From the NCBI GenBank assembly GCA_028281925.1, contig JANQIX010000091.1, forward strand, positions 28,754 to 92,753: DNA of 64,000 nt, written 5' to 3'. How positions within the stretch are numbered: the stretch's first letter is position 1; every line of letters starts with the position of its first letter. Below the pieces are notes generated by a model. The model saw nothing but the letters and a program-made list of their open reading frames with translations. It did no database searches and was not told the DNA's origin. This DNA comes from Alphaproteobacteria bacterium. GTDB taxonomy: Bacteria > Pseudomonadota > Alphaproteobacteria > DSM-16000 > Inquilinaceae. Position numbers and translations under genes: made by a program. Shown here piece after piece: positions 43,846-51,665 of this stretch.

Positions 43846-43907
43846 AGGGCGGCCGTCGGCTTGCCGGACAGCAAGCCAGGCTGGATGTTGATACCGCACG
43901 GTAGAGA
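43781..43907 (+). repeat. imperfect direct repeat, copy A
   Basis: This 127-base segment matches 45132-45259 with a nearly constant offset of 1351-1352 bases. The strongest identity is in GATCTGCG/CTGAGGCTCGG (43823-43841 against 45174-45192) and TGTTGAT. The pair brackets the three-repeat protein gene. Confidence 0.6.
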
Positions 43908-44054
43908 TAAATATTACATATCTATGGTGTAGTTTCCTCTTGAATCACGTTGCGTTCACAGCAGGTTCCGCAAGGGGCGTTAGCCTGCCTTCTCTGCGTC
44001 GCGACTAAGCGGGCGCAGCGATCGCAACAAGAAGTGTTCAAAGGAAAATTCGCC

Positions 44055-44978
44055 ATGATGATACAGCAAGGCTCAGTCGGCTTTCCGTCGTTTCGAGATG
44101 CCGGCCCACAGGTGGTTGAACAGGCGTTGAATTTTCCAAGGCCACCCCAAGAAGTGACCGCGTTGCTATCCGGGTTTGACGTTCAGTTCGTCGACGACGA
44201 CCACCATCTCCATTCGATTGACATCGATCTACGGACACGGAATCTGTCATCTCAGTCAGTGGAGGTGACGGGCCAGTTCGGGCTGCGCGATCTGAGCGGC
44301 AACTGGGACGACAGGTATGCGGGCATCGTCAGGTATACGCTGCTCGGAACGGACAGGCAGGACCAGTCTCTCGGAGGGACACTGAACTTTCCGGCGGCGT
44401 CCGGGAGTGGGCCGCGCACCCTGAACGAGAGCGTCCGTTTCTCGAACAACATTGACTCCAACGCAGTCGGTCTCACGGGATTCATGGCTCGCTTCTCGAC
44501 GTCGGACCACCATCTGCTGCAGTTGGAGGCCGACCTTGAGGGACAGTCCCCGGGGCCAAATCAACTGCAGGTCTCCGGCACCTACGGGCTGCGTGACTCA
44601 AGCGGAAACTGGGACGATCAATACGACGGCCTGCTGCGATATGCTGCAGTAGGGTCCGCGCGCACCGACAACCAGTTGGCCGAGATCCGTACCGGCCGGA
44701 TTGAGTTCGCGCCACAATCGGGCAGCGGTCCTCGCGAACAAACGACCTCGATCAGCTTTGCAAATCCGATCGGAAACTGTGCGGCTGTCCTGACGGGGTT
44801 CTTGATCGGCTTCGACGAGAACGACCACCATATCCACCGGGTCATTGTTGAGGTCGAGGCCAGGAAATTGAGCAACACGGATGTCGAGGTCGTGGCACGT
44901 CTCGGCCTGCGTGACAACTCCGGTCAATGGGACGACGCTTATCGAGGCTCTGTGCGTTTTGCCGTGATATCCGAATAA
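44055..44978 (+). CDS. three-repeat protein with DHH and GNWDD motifs, function unknown
   Basis: The 307-residue protein is almost entirely three tandem repeats of about 92 residues. Each has a (L/I)xGFxxxF segment, a D-H-H-(L/I)-H-type motif (DDDHHLHSI, TSDHHLLQL, ENDHHIHRV), and then GLRDxSGxWDDxYxGxxR (for example GLRDLSGNWDDRYAGIVRY). No signal peptide or membrane segment is seen. The beta-rich pattern is reminiscent of H-type lectin-like modules, but I do not recognise the family. AAAGGAAA before the ATG at 44055 supports this start. Codon usage is more AT-rich than neighbours. It is flanked by direct repeats. Confidence 0.8.
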   Translation: MMIQQGSVGFPSFRDAGPQVVEQALNFPRPPQEVTALLSGFDVQFVDDDHHLHSIDIDLRTRNLSSQSVEVTGQFGLRDLSGNWDDRYAGIVRYTLLGTDRQDQSLGGTLNFPAASGSGPRTLNESVRFSNNIDSNAVGLTGFMARFSTSDHHLLQLEADLEGQSPGPNQLQVSGTYGLRDSSGNWDDQYDGLLRYAAVGSARTDNQLAEIRTGRIEFAPQSGSGPREQTTSISFANPIGNCAAVLTGFLIGFDENDHHIHRVIVEVEARKLSNTDVEVVARLGLRDNSGQWDDAYRGSVRFAVISE

Positions 44979-45059
44979 GATTTCGCGGCAGCGGAATAAT
45001 AGTCCAAACAAGAAGCGGAAGTTCTACACGGAAGACGTGGAACCCAACCCGACCAGTTC

Positions 45060-45101
45060 TGCGCTCGCTAGAGGGCATCAGCAAAAGCTCTAGCGAGCGC
45101 A
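45060..45101. terminator. perfect 14-bp inverted repeat, possible terminator
   Basis: The arms TGCGCTCGCTAGAG (45060-45073) and CTCTAGCGAGCGCA (45088-45101) are fully complementary around a 14-base loop. No T-run follows, so this may be a factor-dependent terminator, an RNA-stabilising hairpin or a protein-binding palindrome downstream of the repeat-protein gene. Confidence 0.5.
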
Positions 45102-45131
45102 TTCTGGCTACGGCCCTGGCCTAAGCCTGGA

Positions 45132-45259
45132 CGCAGGTTTTCGTCGACGGCACCCATTTCGGCGGCCTCGAGGATCTGCGACTGAGGCTCGGCCGACGGC
45201 CGGCTGCGGGATTGCCAGACGGGACATGAGGCTACATGTTGATGTCTTTACGGCAGAGA
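45132..45259 (+). repeat. imperfect direct repeat, copy B (glutaredoxin-like C-terminal remnant)
   Basis: One frame here reads TQVFVDGTHFGGLEDLRLRL, a good match to the C-terminal strand and GG-turn of glutaredoxins, and then a stop after 11 more residues. There is no start codon or N-terminal half. It corresponds to 43781-43907 upstream of the repeat-protein gene. Confidence 0.55.
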
Positions 45260-45305
45260 CCGGCCTGTTCAATCCGGCGCAGCCGTCAAGATTCGGGAGG
45301 ATCGC

Positions 45306-47099
45306 ATGGATGCTTACGCCCCTGCCGGCAAGGTATCGACTTGGCTGGCAAAGTTCTCCACCGCGCTTGACGCCAGGGACATTGAGGCGCTGAAGGCACT
45401 GTTCGGTGACGAGTGCTATTGGCGCGACCTTGTCGCTTTCACCTGGAACATCAAGACGATGGAAGGCCGCGACGCCATCGGCGACATGGCCACCGGCACC
45501 CTTGATGCCGTCAATCCGAAAGCCTGGCAGATCGACGGCGATGCGACGGAAGCGGACGGAGTGACCGATGCCTGGTTCACCTTCGAGACCGACGCGGTCT
45601 GGGGCAGGGGCCATGTGCGGCTGAAGGACGGCGCGTGCTGGACGCTGCTGACCACGGCCCAACAGCTCAAAGGGCATGAAGAGAAGAAAGGTCCGACCCG
45701 CGACCATGGCGTGGCCCACGGCGCCTTCCGCGACCGGGAGACCTATGCCGAGGCTCGCGCCCGAGAGGCGGCGGAACTGGGGTACGAGGCCCAGCCCTAT
45801 GTGGTGATCATCGGCGGCGGCCAGGGCGGCATTGCGCTGGGGGCGCGCCTTCGGCGCCTCGACGTCCCCACGATCGTCCTAGAGAAGAACGACCGCGCCG
45901 GCGACAGCTGGCGCAAGCGCTACAAGTCGCTCTGCCTGCACGACCCGGTCTGGTACGACCACCTGCCCTACCTGCCCTTCCCCGATCACTGGCCGGTGTT
46001 CAGCCCCAAGGACAAGATCGGCGACTGGTTGGAAAGCTATACCCGGATCATGGAGCTCAACTACTGGACCCGGTCGATGGCCCGGTCGGCGCAATATGAC
46101 GAAGCGTCGGGCGAATGGACCATCGTGGTCGACCGGGACGGCGAAGAGGTGATCCTGAAGCCCAAGCACCTGGTGCTGGCCACGGGCATGTCGGGCGTGC
46201 CGAGCGTTCCGAACCTGCCCGGACAGGACATTTTCAAGGGCGAAAGGCACCATTCCTCCCGCCACCCGGGACCGGACGACTATGTCGGCAAGAAAGTCGT
46301 CGTGGTCGGCTCCAACAACTCCGCCCACGACATCTGTGGTGCGCTGTGGGAGGCCGGCATCGACGTCACCATGGTCCAGCGCTCCTCCACCCATATCGTG
46401 AAGTCTGAGACGCTGATGGAGTTGGCGCTGGGCGCGCTCTATTCGGAGCAGGCAGTGGCCAACGGCATCACCACGGATCTGGCGGACCTGATCTTCGCCT
46501 CGATCCCCTACAAGGTGCTGCCAGCCATCCAGCGCCCACAATGCGACGAGACCCGCAAGCGGGACGCCGACCTGTATGAACGGCTGGAAAAGGCGGGCTT
46601 CCTGTTGGATTTCGGCGCCGACGATACGGGGCTGTTCCTGAAGTATCTGCGTCGCGGTTCGGGCTACTATATCGATGTCGGCACGTCGGAGCTGATCGCG
46701 AACGGTTCGATCAAGCTGAAGACCGGCCAGGTCACCCACTTCACCGAAACCGGCATCGTGCTAGACGACGGCACCGAACTGCCGGCCGATCTGGTGGTGT
46801 TCGCCACTGGCTATGGCTCCATGAACGGCTGGGCCGCCAACCTGATCAGCCAGGAGGTGGCGGACAAGGTGGGCAAGGTCTGGGGCCTGGGCTCTGACAC
46901 TCCGAAGGATCCGGGGCCGTGGGAGGGTGAGCTGCGCAACATGTGGAAGCCTACACAGCAACAGGCGCTCTGGTTCCACGGCGGCAACCTGCACCAGTCC
47001 CGCCACTATTCCCAGTTCCTGTCCTTGCAGTTGAAGGCCCGCGAGGCTGGCATGCCGACACCGGTCTACGGCGTGGCCGAGGTGCACCATACGGCGTGA
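45306..47099 (+). CDS. flavin-containing monooxygenase with N-terminal NTF2/SnoaL-like domain
   Basis: The 597-residue protein has an NTF2/SnoaL-like domain (about 1-130) and then a class B flavin monooxygenase: FAD loop VVIIGGGQGGIALGARL (about 155-172), the FMO-type motif with FKGERHHSSRHPGPDD, the NADPH loop VVVVGSNNSAHDIC, and DLVVFATGYG near the end. It would oxygenate a nitrogen, sulfur or ketone substrate in the cytosol using NADPH. A GGGAGGATCGC site precedes the ATG. Substrate unknown. Confidence 0.9.
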   Translation: MDAYAPAGKVSTWLAKFSTALDARDIEALKALFGDECYWRDLVAFTWNIKTMEGRDAIGDMATGTLDAVNPKAWQIDGDATEADGVTDAWFTFETDAVWGRGHVRLKDGACWTLLTTAQQLKGHEEKKGPTRDHGVAHGAFRDRETYAEARAREAAELGYEAQPYVVIIGGGQGGIALGARLRRLDVPTIVLEKNDRAGDSWRKRYKSLCLHDPVWYDHLPYLPFPDHWPVFSPKDKIGDWLESYTRIMELNYWTRSMARSAQYDEASGEWTIVVDRDGEEVILKPKHLVLATGMSGVPSVPNLPGQDIFKGERHHSSRHPGPDDYVGKKVVVVGSNNSAHDICGALWEAGIDVTMVQRSSTHIVKSETLMELALGALYSEQAVANGITTDLADLIFASIPYKVLPAIQRPQCDETRKRDADLYERLEKAGFLLDFGADDTGLFLKYLRRGSGYYIDVGTSELIANGSIKLKTGQVTHFTETGIVLDDGTELPADLVVFATGYGSMNGWAANLISQEVADKVGKVWGLGSDTPKDPGPWEGELRNMWKPTQQQALWFHGGNLHQSRHYSQFLSLQLKAREAGMPTPVYGVAEVHHTA

Positions 47100-47272
47100 G
47101 CCGGGAAACGGTCGGACCCGGCATACCCCGATCTTGTTGCTGGGATCGGAAGGCTGGATCGGCGTGACTGCTGGTGGCATGGCAATGCTTGCGTTGCTGC
47201 CGGACGACCCTTTCTCCGCTCCGACGGTTTTGTCTTGAACCTGACGCTTCGGTCTATGGAGTTCGTATCGGG

Positions 47273-47620
47273 ATGACGGGATCGAAAACGTCGGCGGAGA
47301 CGCGTCTGGCCACTTACGGGACGCTCGCACCCGGACGGGTCAACAATGGCCAGTTGGCGGACTTATCGGGACGCTGGCTGCAGGGCACGGTCAGGGGCAG
47401 GCTGATCCAGGCCGGCTGGGGGGCGGAACTCGGCTATCCCGGTCTGATCCTCGATCCGTCCGGGCAGGAGATTACGGTCCACGTCTTCGAATCACCGGAC
47501 CTGACCGACCATTGGCCGCGTCTCGACGGGTTCGAGGGTGCCGGCTATCGCAGGGTTATTACCAAGGTTTCCACGGCGGACGGCGATCTGCACGCATCGA
47601 TCTACGTCATCGACACCTGA
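47273..47620 (+). CDS. gamma-glutamylcyclotransferase-like (AIG2 family) protein
   Basis: The 115-residue protein has the family signature LATYGTLAPGRVNNGQL (YGTL loop binding the gamma-glutamyl group) and WPRLDGFEGAGYRRV, in which the Asp/Glu pair is the catalytic acid region. The fold is a small beta-barrel that converts gamma-glutamyl compounds to 5-oxoproline. The start at 47273 was chosen because it precedes the YGTL strand at the usual distance; an open frame from 47174 is possible. It follows the monooxygenase gene by 173 bases. Confidence 0.8.
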   Translation: MTGSKTSAETRLATYGTLAPGRVNNGQLADLSGRWLQGTVRGRLIQAGWGAELGYPGLILDPSGQEITVHVFESPDLTDHWPRLDGFEGAGYRRVITKVSTADGDLHASIYVIDT

Positions 47621-47688
47621 CCTTAATGGGATCCCATTCCGGCGATGTATGGTCGGACGGCGCGCATCAGCGGAGAACGGTCAACGTA

Positions 47689-48321
47689 TCATTTCGGTGG
47701 GTACAAGAGATCTTTGCTGCCAAGAAGTGATATCAAGTTTCCTCGTGTATATTGATAAGTATCGATTAAATCAAATGACCCATTTCCCGACAGCGGGTCG
47801 ATCACGTCAAAACCACCTCCATCCCTCCACGCGCCGAGACCGAGGCGAGAGAGCTGTGAAGCCCCGAGGCGAAAGGCAAACTCTGCAAAACGTGTCCTGT
47901 CTGGCCCCGCAGATCGCCGGTTTGCAGTGATATCCGGCAGTCGGGGCAGCTCCGTCATCGTATGACCATCGCCTGCCGAGGTCTTCCGATTACTGTATGA
48001 ATCCCAAGAGACGAAAAAGCAGTTTGCGGCAATGAGATCGAAAACCGTTGGCTCGCCCCTATGCCGCTGCAGTTGGAGCCCGTGGGCTGGCGTCCAGCCC
48101 GGTCTGAAAGTGTGTCGCAGCGGTCGAAGCGCTCTCCCCGGATCGCACTCACGCATCATTCCGAGCCGGGCCAGCATGTCGGAAGGAAGATCGAAATCGT
48201 TCTCACCAAGATGTTCAAACTCCGCCACGCCGTCTCCGTGGTCTTCGCAGCGGAAGTAGATGCTCAGGGCAATCGGCCAGACCAAGCCCTCGTAACCCTC
48301 CGTGTCGACTTGGTTAACCAT
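47689..48321 (-). CDS. hypothetical protein
   Basis: This open frame of 210 residues begins MVNQVDTEGYEGLVWPIALS and includes LSIYFRCEDHGDGVAEFEHLG and IAANCFFVSWDSY. Codon use looks coding in the first two thirds, while the last third is AT-rich and less protein-like. No domain or motif was recognised, and no strong ribosome-binding site is visible. It stands alone between convergent plus-strand and same-strand neighbours. It may be a real orphan or a decaying gene. Confidence 0.45.
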   Translation of the reverse strand: MVNQVDTEGYEGLVWPIALSIYFRCEDHGDGVAEFEHLGENDFDLPSDMLARLGMMRECDPGRALRPLRHTFRPGWTPAHGLQLQRHRGEPTVFDLIAANCFFVSWDSYSNRKTSAGDGHTMTELPRLPDITANRRSAGPDRTRFAEFAFRLGASQLSRLGLGAWRDGGGFDVIDPLSGNGSFDLIDTYQYTRGNLISLLGSKDLLYPPK

Positions 48322-48523
48322 TTTCGCTGCTATCGCGGTCGTTTATCGAAAGCGCGGTTAGAGCATCCAGACCAGAAGGGTCAACAAAGTTGATTTCGTG
48401 ACGGCACAGCACGACGCATCCTGCCTCTGAACGACGATCGAGCGCGGAAAACCTTATACATGGTTGAGCGCCTGGTCAGCCACAGGGTCGGAGATTGGGT
48501 CTAGCTTGGCCCTACCGTCTGAA

Positions 48524-49366
48524 TCACTCCGCGGCCAGGGATGTCAGGTAGGCAAGCAGATCGATGCGTTCCGTCGCATCCCTGACGCCTGGGAAGGCAG
48601 AGATCGTTCCAGGCACGGCGTCTCGTGGGCTCTGAAGATAGGCCTCCAGCTCCGCTAGGCCCCATGTGCTGATCACCTCGCCATGGCTGATCATCGCGGT
48701 GGAATAGGGGAAACCATCGATCGATGCGACCGGCCGGCCGACGATCTCCCATAGACGGGGCCCGATCAGGGACCGGCCATCGGCGTCTGGCGAATGGCAG
48801 GCGCTGCACCTGCGGAACACGCGCTCCCCCCTGTCCGCGTCGGCGTTCGCCACCTGGGTTTCGAGCGGGACGTCGGAAAGAGGGCCGGCGTCTTCCCCAT
48901 CGGAAGGCACCGTCCCACTGTCGCCGGCCGCCTGGTCCGCTTGGGCAAGGCAGGCTTCGCCAGCCCGTCCGCCCCACCCCAAGGCTTCGATCATGTCCAG
49001 CATAAGAGAACCGGCATGCTCCAGGTCGGCGGCCGACGAATTTCGAACATAGGTGACGAACACGGGCACAAGCTTGTCCGGTCCGATCTGTTCGGGCATG
49101 CAGTGGACGTAGTTGCCGTAGATCGTGCCGTAGAGGAAGCCGTTGAACAGCCCCAATACCAGGGCTTCGCAGGCCATGTTGGGTGCCGGGCCGGCTTCGC
49201 CGCAGACGTCGATCACCGTCGATCTGTGAACGAAGACGGTGTGCAGGCCCAGGTGACTGGAACCATCGTGCGGCACCGTGCCCGGTGTGTCTTCGGTCGC
49301 CAGACCGCTTGACGGCGCACAGGCCAGTATCAGGCACAGGCCGACGCAACACAGCCATGTCTTCAT
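48524..49366 (-). CDS. Rap1a/Tai-like domain fused to cytochrome c
   Basis: The 280-residue protein has a signal or lipoprotein-like leader (MKTWLCCVGLCLILACAPSS), a Rap1a/Tai-type domain (about 60-145; LVLGLFNGFLYGTIYG, HCMPEQIGPDKLVPVF, then the closing Cys), a linker, and a class I cytochrome c domain with the haem motif CSACH (about residue 187-191). The usual axial-methionine stretch VPGTKM reads VPGTIS here, so the sixth iron ligand may differ. The protein should be periplasmic or outer-membrane attached; its electron partner is unknown. Confidence 0.82.
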   Translation of the reverse strand: MKTWLCCVGLCLILACAPSSGLATEDTPGTVPHDGSSHLGLHTVFVHRSTVIDVCGEAGPAPNMACEALVLGLFNGFLYGTIYGNYVHCMPEQIGPDKLVPVFVTYVRNSSAADLEHAGSLMLDMIEALGWGGRAGEACLAQADQAAGDSGTVPSDGEDAGPLSDVPLETQVANADADRGERVFRRCSACHSPDADGRSLIGPRLWEIVGRPVASIDGFPYSTAMISHGEVISTWGLAELEAYLQSPRDAVPGTISAFPGVRDATERIDLLAYLTSLAAE

Positions 49367-49754
49367 GGATCAGCCCCCGAGCGTTTTCGCCTGCCCAATC
49401 GGTCCGGCCAGCCTCTTGGCGGATGCGCTAGGCGCAACGCTATCGCAACTCCCTGGCAAGACACAGCATCGTCGGTGGGACAAGAGCGGTTTCTGACTGA
49501 CTGGCGCCTCGGTCGCCCGGACGGATCGCCTCATTTGCCGATGGTCAGTGCAGTTTCCGTTAGGGCGCGCGGGAAATCGGGCGTCGCACGCCAAGCGGAT
49601 ATGGGTTGCGGCGCACGCATCGCGCGCCGTTGAGAAGAAGTTCGGGCTCGACCGGGTGGAAGCGGGGCAATTCTAGACGCCGACGCGCCCGATGGCGCCT
49701 GGCACTGCGGGTGCTCGCCTCCCGTTTGATCGTCGCATTCTGGATCGCCGCGGG
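49367..49754. other. intergenic region without recognised content
   Basis: These 388 bases lie between the cytochrome gene and the end of the 5'-nucleotidase gene. Both neighbours are on the minus strand. Short open frames exist but none has family features or a ribosome-binding site, and no hairpin with a T-run was found. Confidence 0.5.
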
Positions 49755-51272
49755 CTACGGGCTGACGACTGTCAGGCGTCCCTCAACGGCGGGTGCGACC
49801 TCTCCGGCCGCGGCGATGAAAGCCATAACCTGGGTGGCCACGAAGTCCCCCGAGGTGGCATCGATGACGACGCGACCGGCTGCGAACGTGTCATACCCGT
49901 CGCCGCCGCCGGCAATGTAGTCGTTGGTGGCCACCAGATAGTGCGCCTCAGGGTCCAGTGGTGCGCCGGCGACGGTCACAGCGACGACCCGTTCGCCCGG
50001 AGCCCGAGTGGGGTCGTATTCGACGCTGATTCCGGAGACATGCGGGAATCGGCCGGCAACATCCTCCACCCGGCTGAACCCGTTCTCCAGGACGGCGATG
50101 ACCTCTGCACCGGTCATCTCCAACAGCACGGTGCGATTGCCGAAGGGCAGCTCTTCCTGGATATGGCGGCGGGTCAGCACGGTGCCAGCAGCATATTCGC
50201 GGTCGGCGCGGATGCCGCCGCCATTGGTGATCGCGACATCCGCACCGACTGCCGCACGCATGGCGTCGGCCACCAGATTGCCGAAGGCATTCTCGCCCGA
50301 TCGCACGCTCTGGCGACGGGTATCGAGGACGGTCGCCGTCGTCCCGATCTCCACGCCCAGTTCTTCGTCGAGCTGGGCCTCATAGACGGCTACGGCAGCA
50401 GCGATCGTCTCGTTGGGTTCCACGCCCAGCGTGTTCACGACGTCGTACGACGCGTGCCAGACCACCGCGCCCTCGTCATCGCGATCGAGCGTCAAATCGA
50501 TGACAGTCACGAAGTCGGCTTGGCTGTTCGATTCCACGAACGCCGTCGCGCCGAACCATTTGATCCGCAGGTCATGGTCGTCACCCCCGAGGATCAGCGG
50601 AACCGCGCCCTGGGCGATCAAGCGGTCGTCTTCCGAGACCGTCGTGTGGGCGAGAGCGATGGCGAAATCCACGCCATCGGCGGCCAGCGCTGCCGCCTGC
50701 TCGGCCGCGACCTCGGTGACGTCCCGGAACGTCACGGGCTCCGGGCTGGCGCGCTCCGCCGTGGTGGGCGTGGTCAGCCCGAACACGCCGATGGTCCAAT
50801 CATCGAAGGCGAACTGCGTGTTGGCCAGAACCCCCTCTGGCAGGCCGCCGTCCGGCGCCACGGAGTTGGCGGAGACGATCGCGAACTCCGCCTCCGCCAC
50901 GCGCTGCACCATCACCTCCGGTCCGAAATCGTACTCGTGGTTGCCCAGCGCCATCACGTCGATCCCGACCTGATTGAGCAGGTCGATGAAATGCGCCCCT
51001 TGATCGATGCCGGAGAGGAGAGAGGGCGAGATCGTATCGCCGCCATGCGTGACCAGCACATGTTCGGCATCCGCCCGCGCCTCGGCGATCACCGCGGCCA
51101 GCTTCGGCAAACCGCCGCGCCCGTCGTCATCGGCCATGCGGTCGATGTCGTTGACATGCACGATGCGGATGTGGACCGGCTCCGCGGCCGCCGATCCGGC
51201 GGCAATAACGGTGGCGACAAACAGTCCGGTCGAAAGGGTTGATAGGCGAAGTGCGTTCCCTGAAATCGACAT
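49755..51272 (-). CDS. periplasmic 5'-nucleotidase family metallophosphatase
   Basis: The 505-residue protein starts with a signal peptide (cleavage near SAAAEP) and has a calcineurin-like phosphatase domain and a 5'-nucleotidase C-terminal domain. Metal motifs: HVNDIDRM, THGGDTIS, ALGNHEYDFG, LAHTTVSEDD and LGGDDHDL. The C-terminal substrate domain has TNGGGIRADREYAAG and NDYIAGGGDGYDTF. The first and last metal motifs have Asp in place of the usual His. GGAGG seven bases before the ATG at 51272 fixes the start. It probably dephosphorylates nucleotides outside the inner membrane. Confidence 0.88.
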   Translation of the reverse strand: MSISGNALRLSTLSTGLFVATVIAAGSAAAEPVHIRIVHVNDIDRMADDDGRGGLPKLAAVIAEARADAEHVLVTHGGDTISPSLLSGIDQGAHFIDLLNQVGIDVMALGNHEYDFGPEVMVQRVAEAEFAIVSANSVAPDGGLPEGVLANTQFAFDDWTIGVFGLTTPTTAERASPEPVTFRDVTEVAAEQAAALAADGVDFAIALAHTTVSEDDRLIAQGAVPLILGGDDHDLRIKWFGATAFVESNSQADFVTVIDLTLDRDDEGAVVWHASYDVVNTLGVEPNETIAAAVAVYEAQLDEELGVEIGTTATVLDTRRQSVRSGENAFGNLVADAMRAAVGADVAITNGGGIRADREYAAGTVLTRRHIQEELPFGNRTVLLEMTGAEVIAVLENGFSRVEDVAGRFPHVSGISVEYDPTRAPGERVVAVTVAGAPLDPEAHYLVATNDYIAGGGDGYDTFAAGRVVIDATSGDFVATQVMAFIAAAGEVAPAVEGRLTVVSP

Positions 51273-51665
51273 GGCTTGGCCTCCACAACGGGATAACACG
51301 GCTGGGCCCTTCTCCAGGCGATCGGTCGGTTGGCCGACGGGGATCCGAAGCGCTCCGCGCCGGAGGCGTCCGCTGGCCTAGAGCGAGGGTGTTCACCAAG
51401 ACCGCCCAGAGAACTCACTTTCGCGTTCGGCCGCACAGCGCGCAACCTGCGTCTGCGGTTGATGGTGTCCACTTGGTCGCCTCGGCAACGCCCTTCGCGC
51501 GCATGAGGGGCGCAGATGACGCTGTTTCCCTTCGTTTCCTGACCTTTCGGGCGACAGGCGGCACCCTATTCTGTGGCAACAAGACAAATACGCCTGGTTG
51601 GGAGGGGCGCATTCGATGGTTTGGTCTGGCGGCACAGATTGGCGCCTAGCCGGGGGTGCTTGCCT
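51273..51665. other. divergent intergenic region, 5'-nucleotidase versus MttB-family gene
   Basis: These 393 bases hold the ribosome-binding site of the nucleotidase (GGAGG) on the minus strand. A longer open frame on the plus strand (from 51573) runs into the methyltransferase gene, but its extra residues have no family similarity. No operator, riboswitch or terminator was recognised. Confidence 0.5.

Larger units (their letters stand above)
44979..45305. other. intergenic region with hairpin and copy B of the glutaredoxin-like remnant
   Basis: No intact gene is seen in these 327 bases. They contain a perfect 14-bp hairpin (45060-45101) and the second direct-repeat copy (45132-45259), which precedes the flavin monooxygenase start by about 45 bases. 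Confidence 0.6.

Noticed and set aside
47689..48393. Plus-strand coding frames opposite the hypothetical gene
   Set aside because: They lack ribosome-binding sites and protein-like composition; the minus-strand frame looks better but is itself uncertain.
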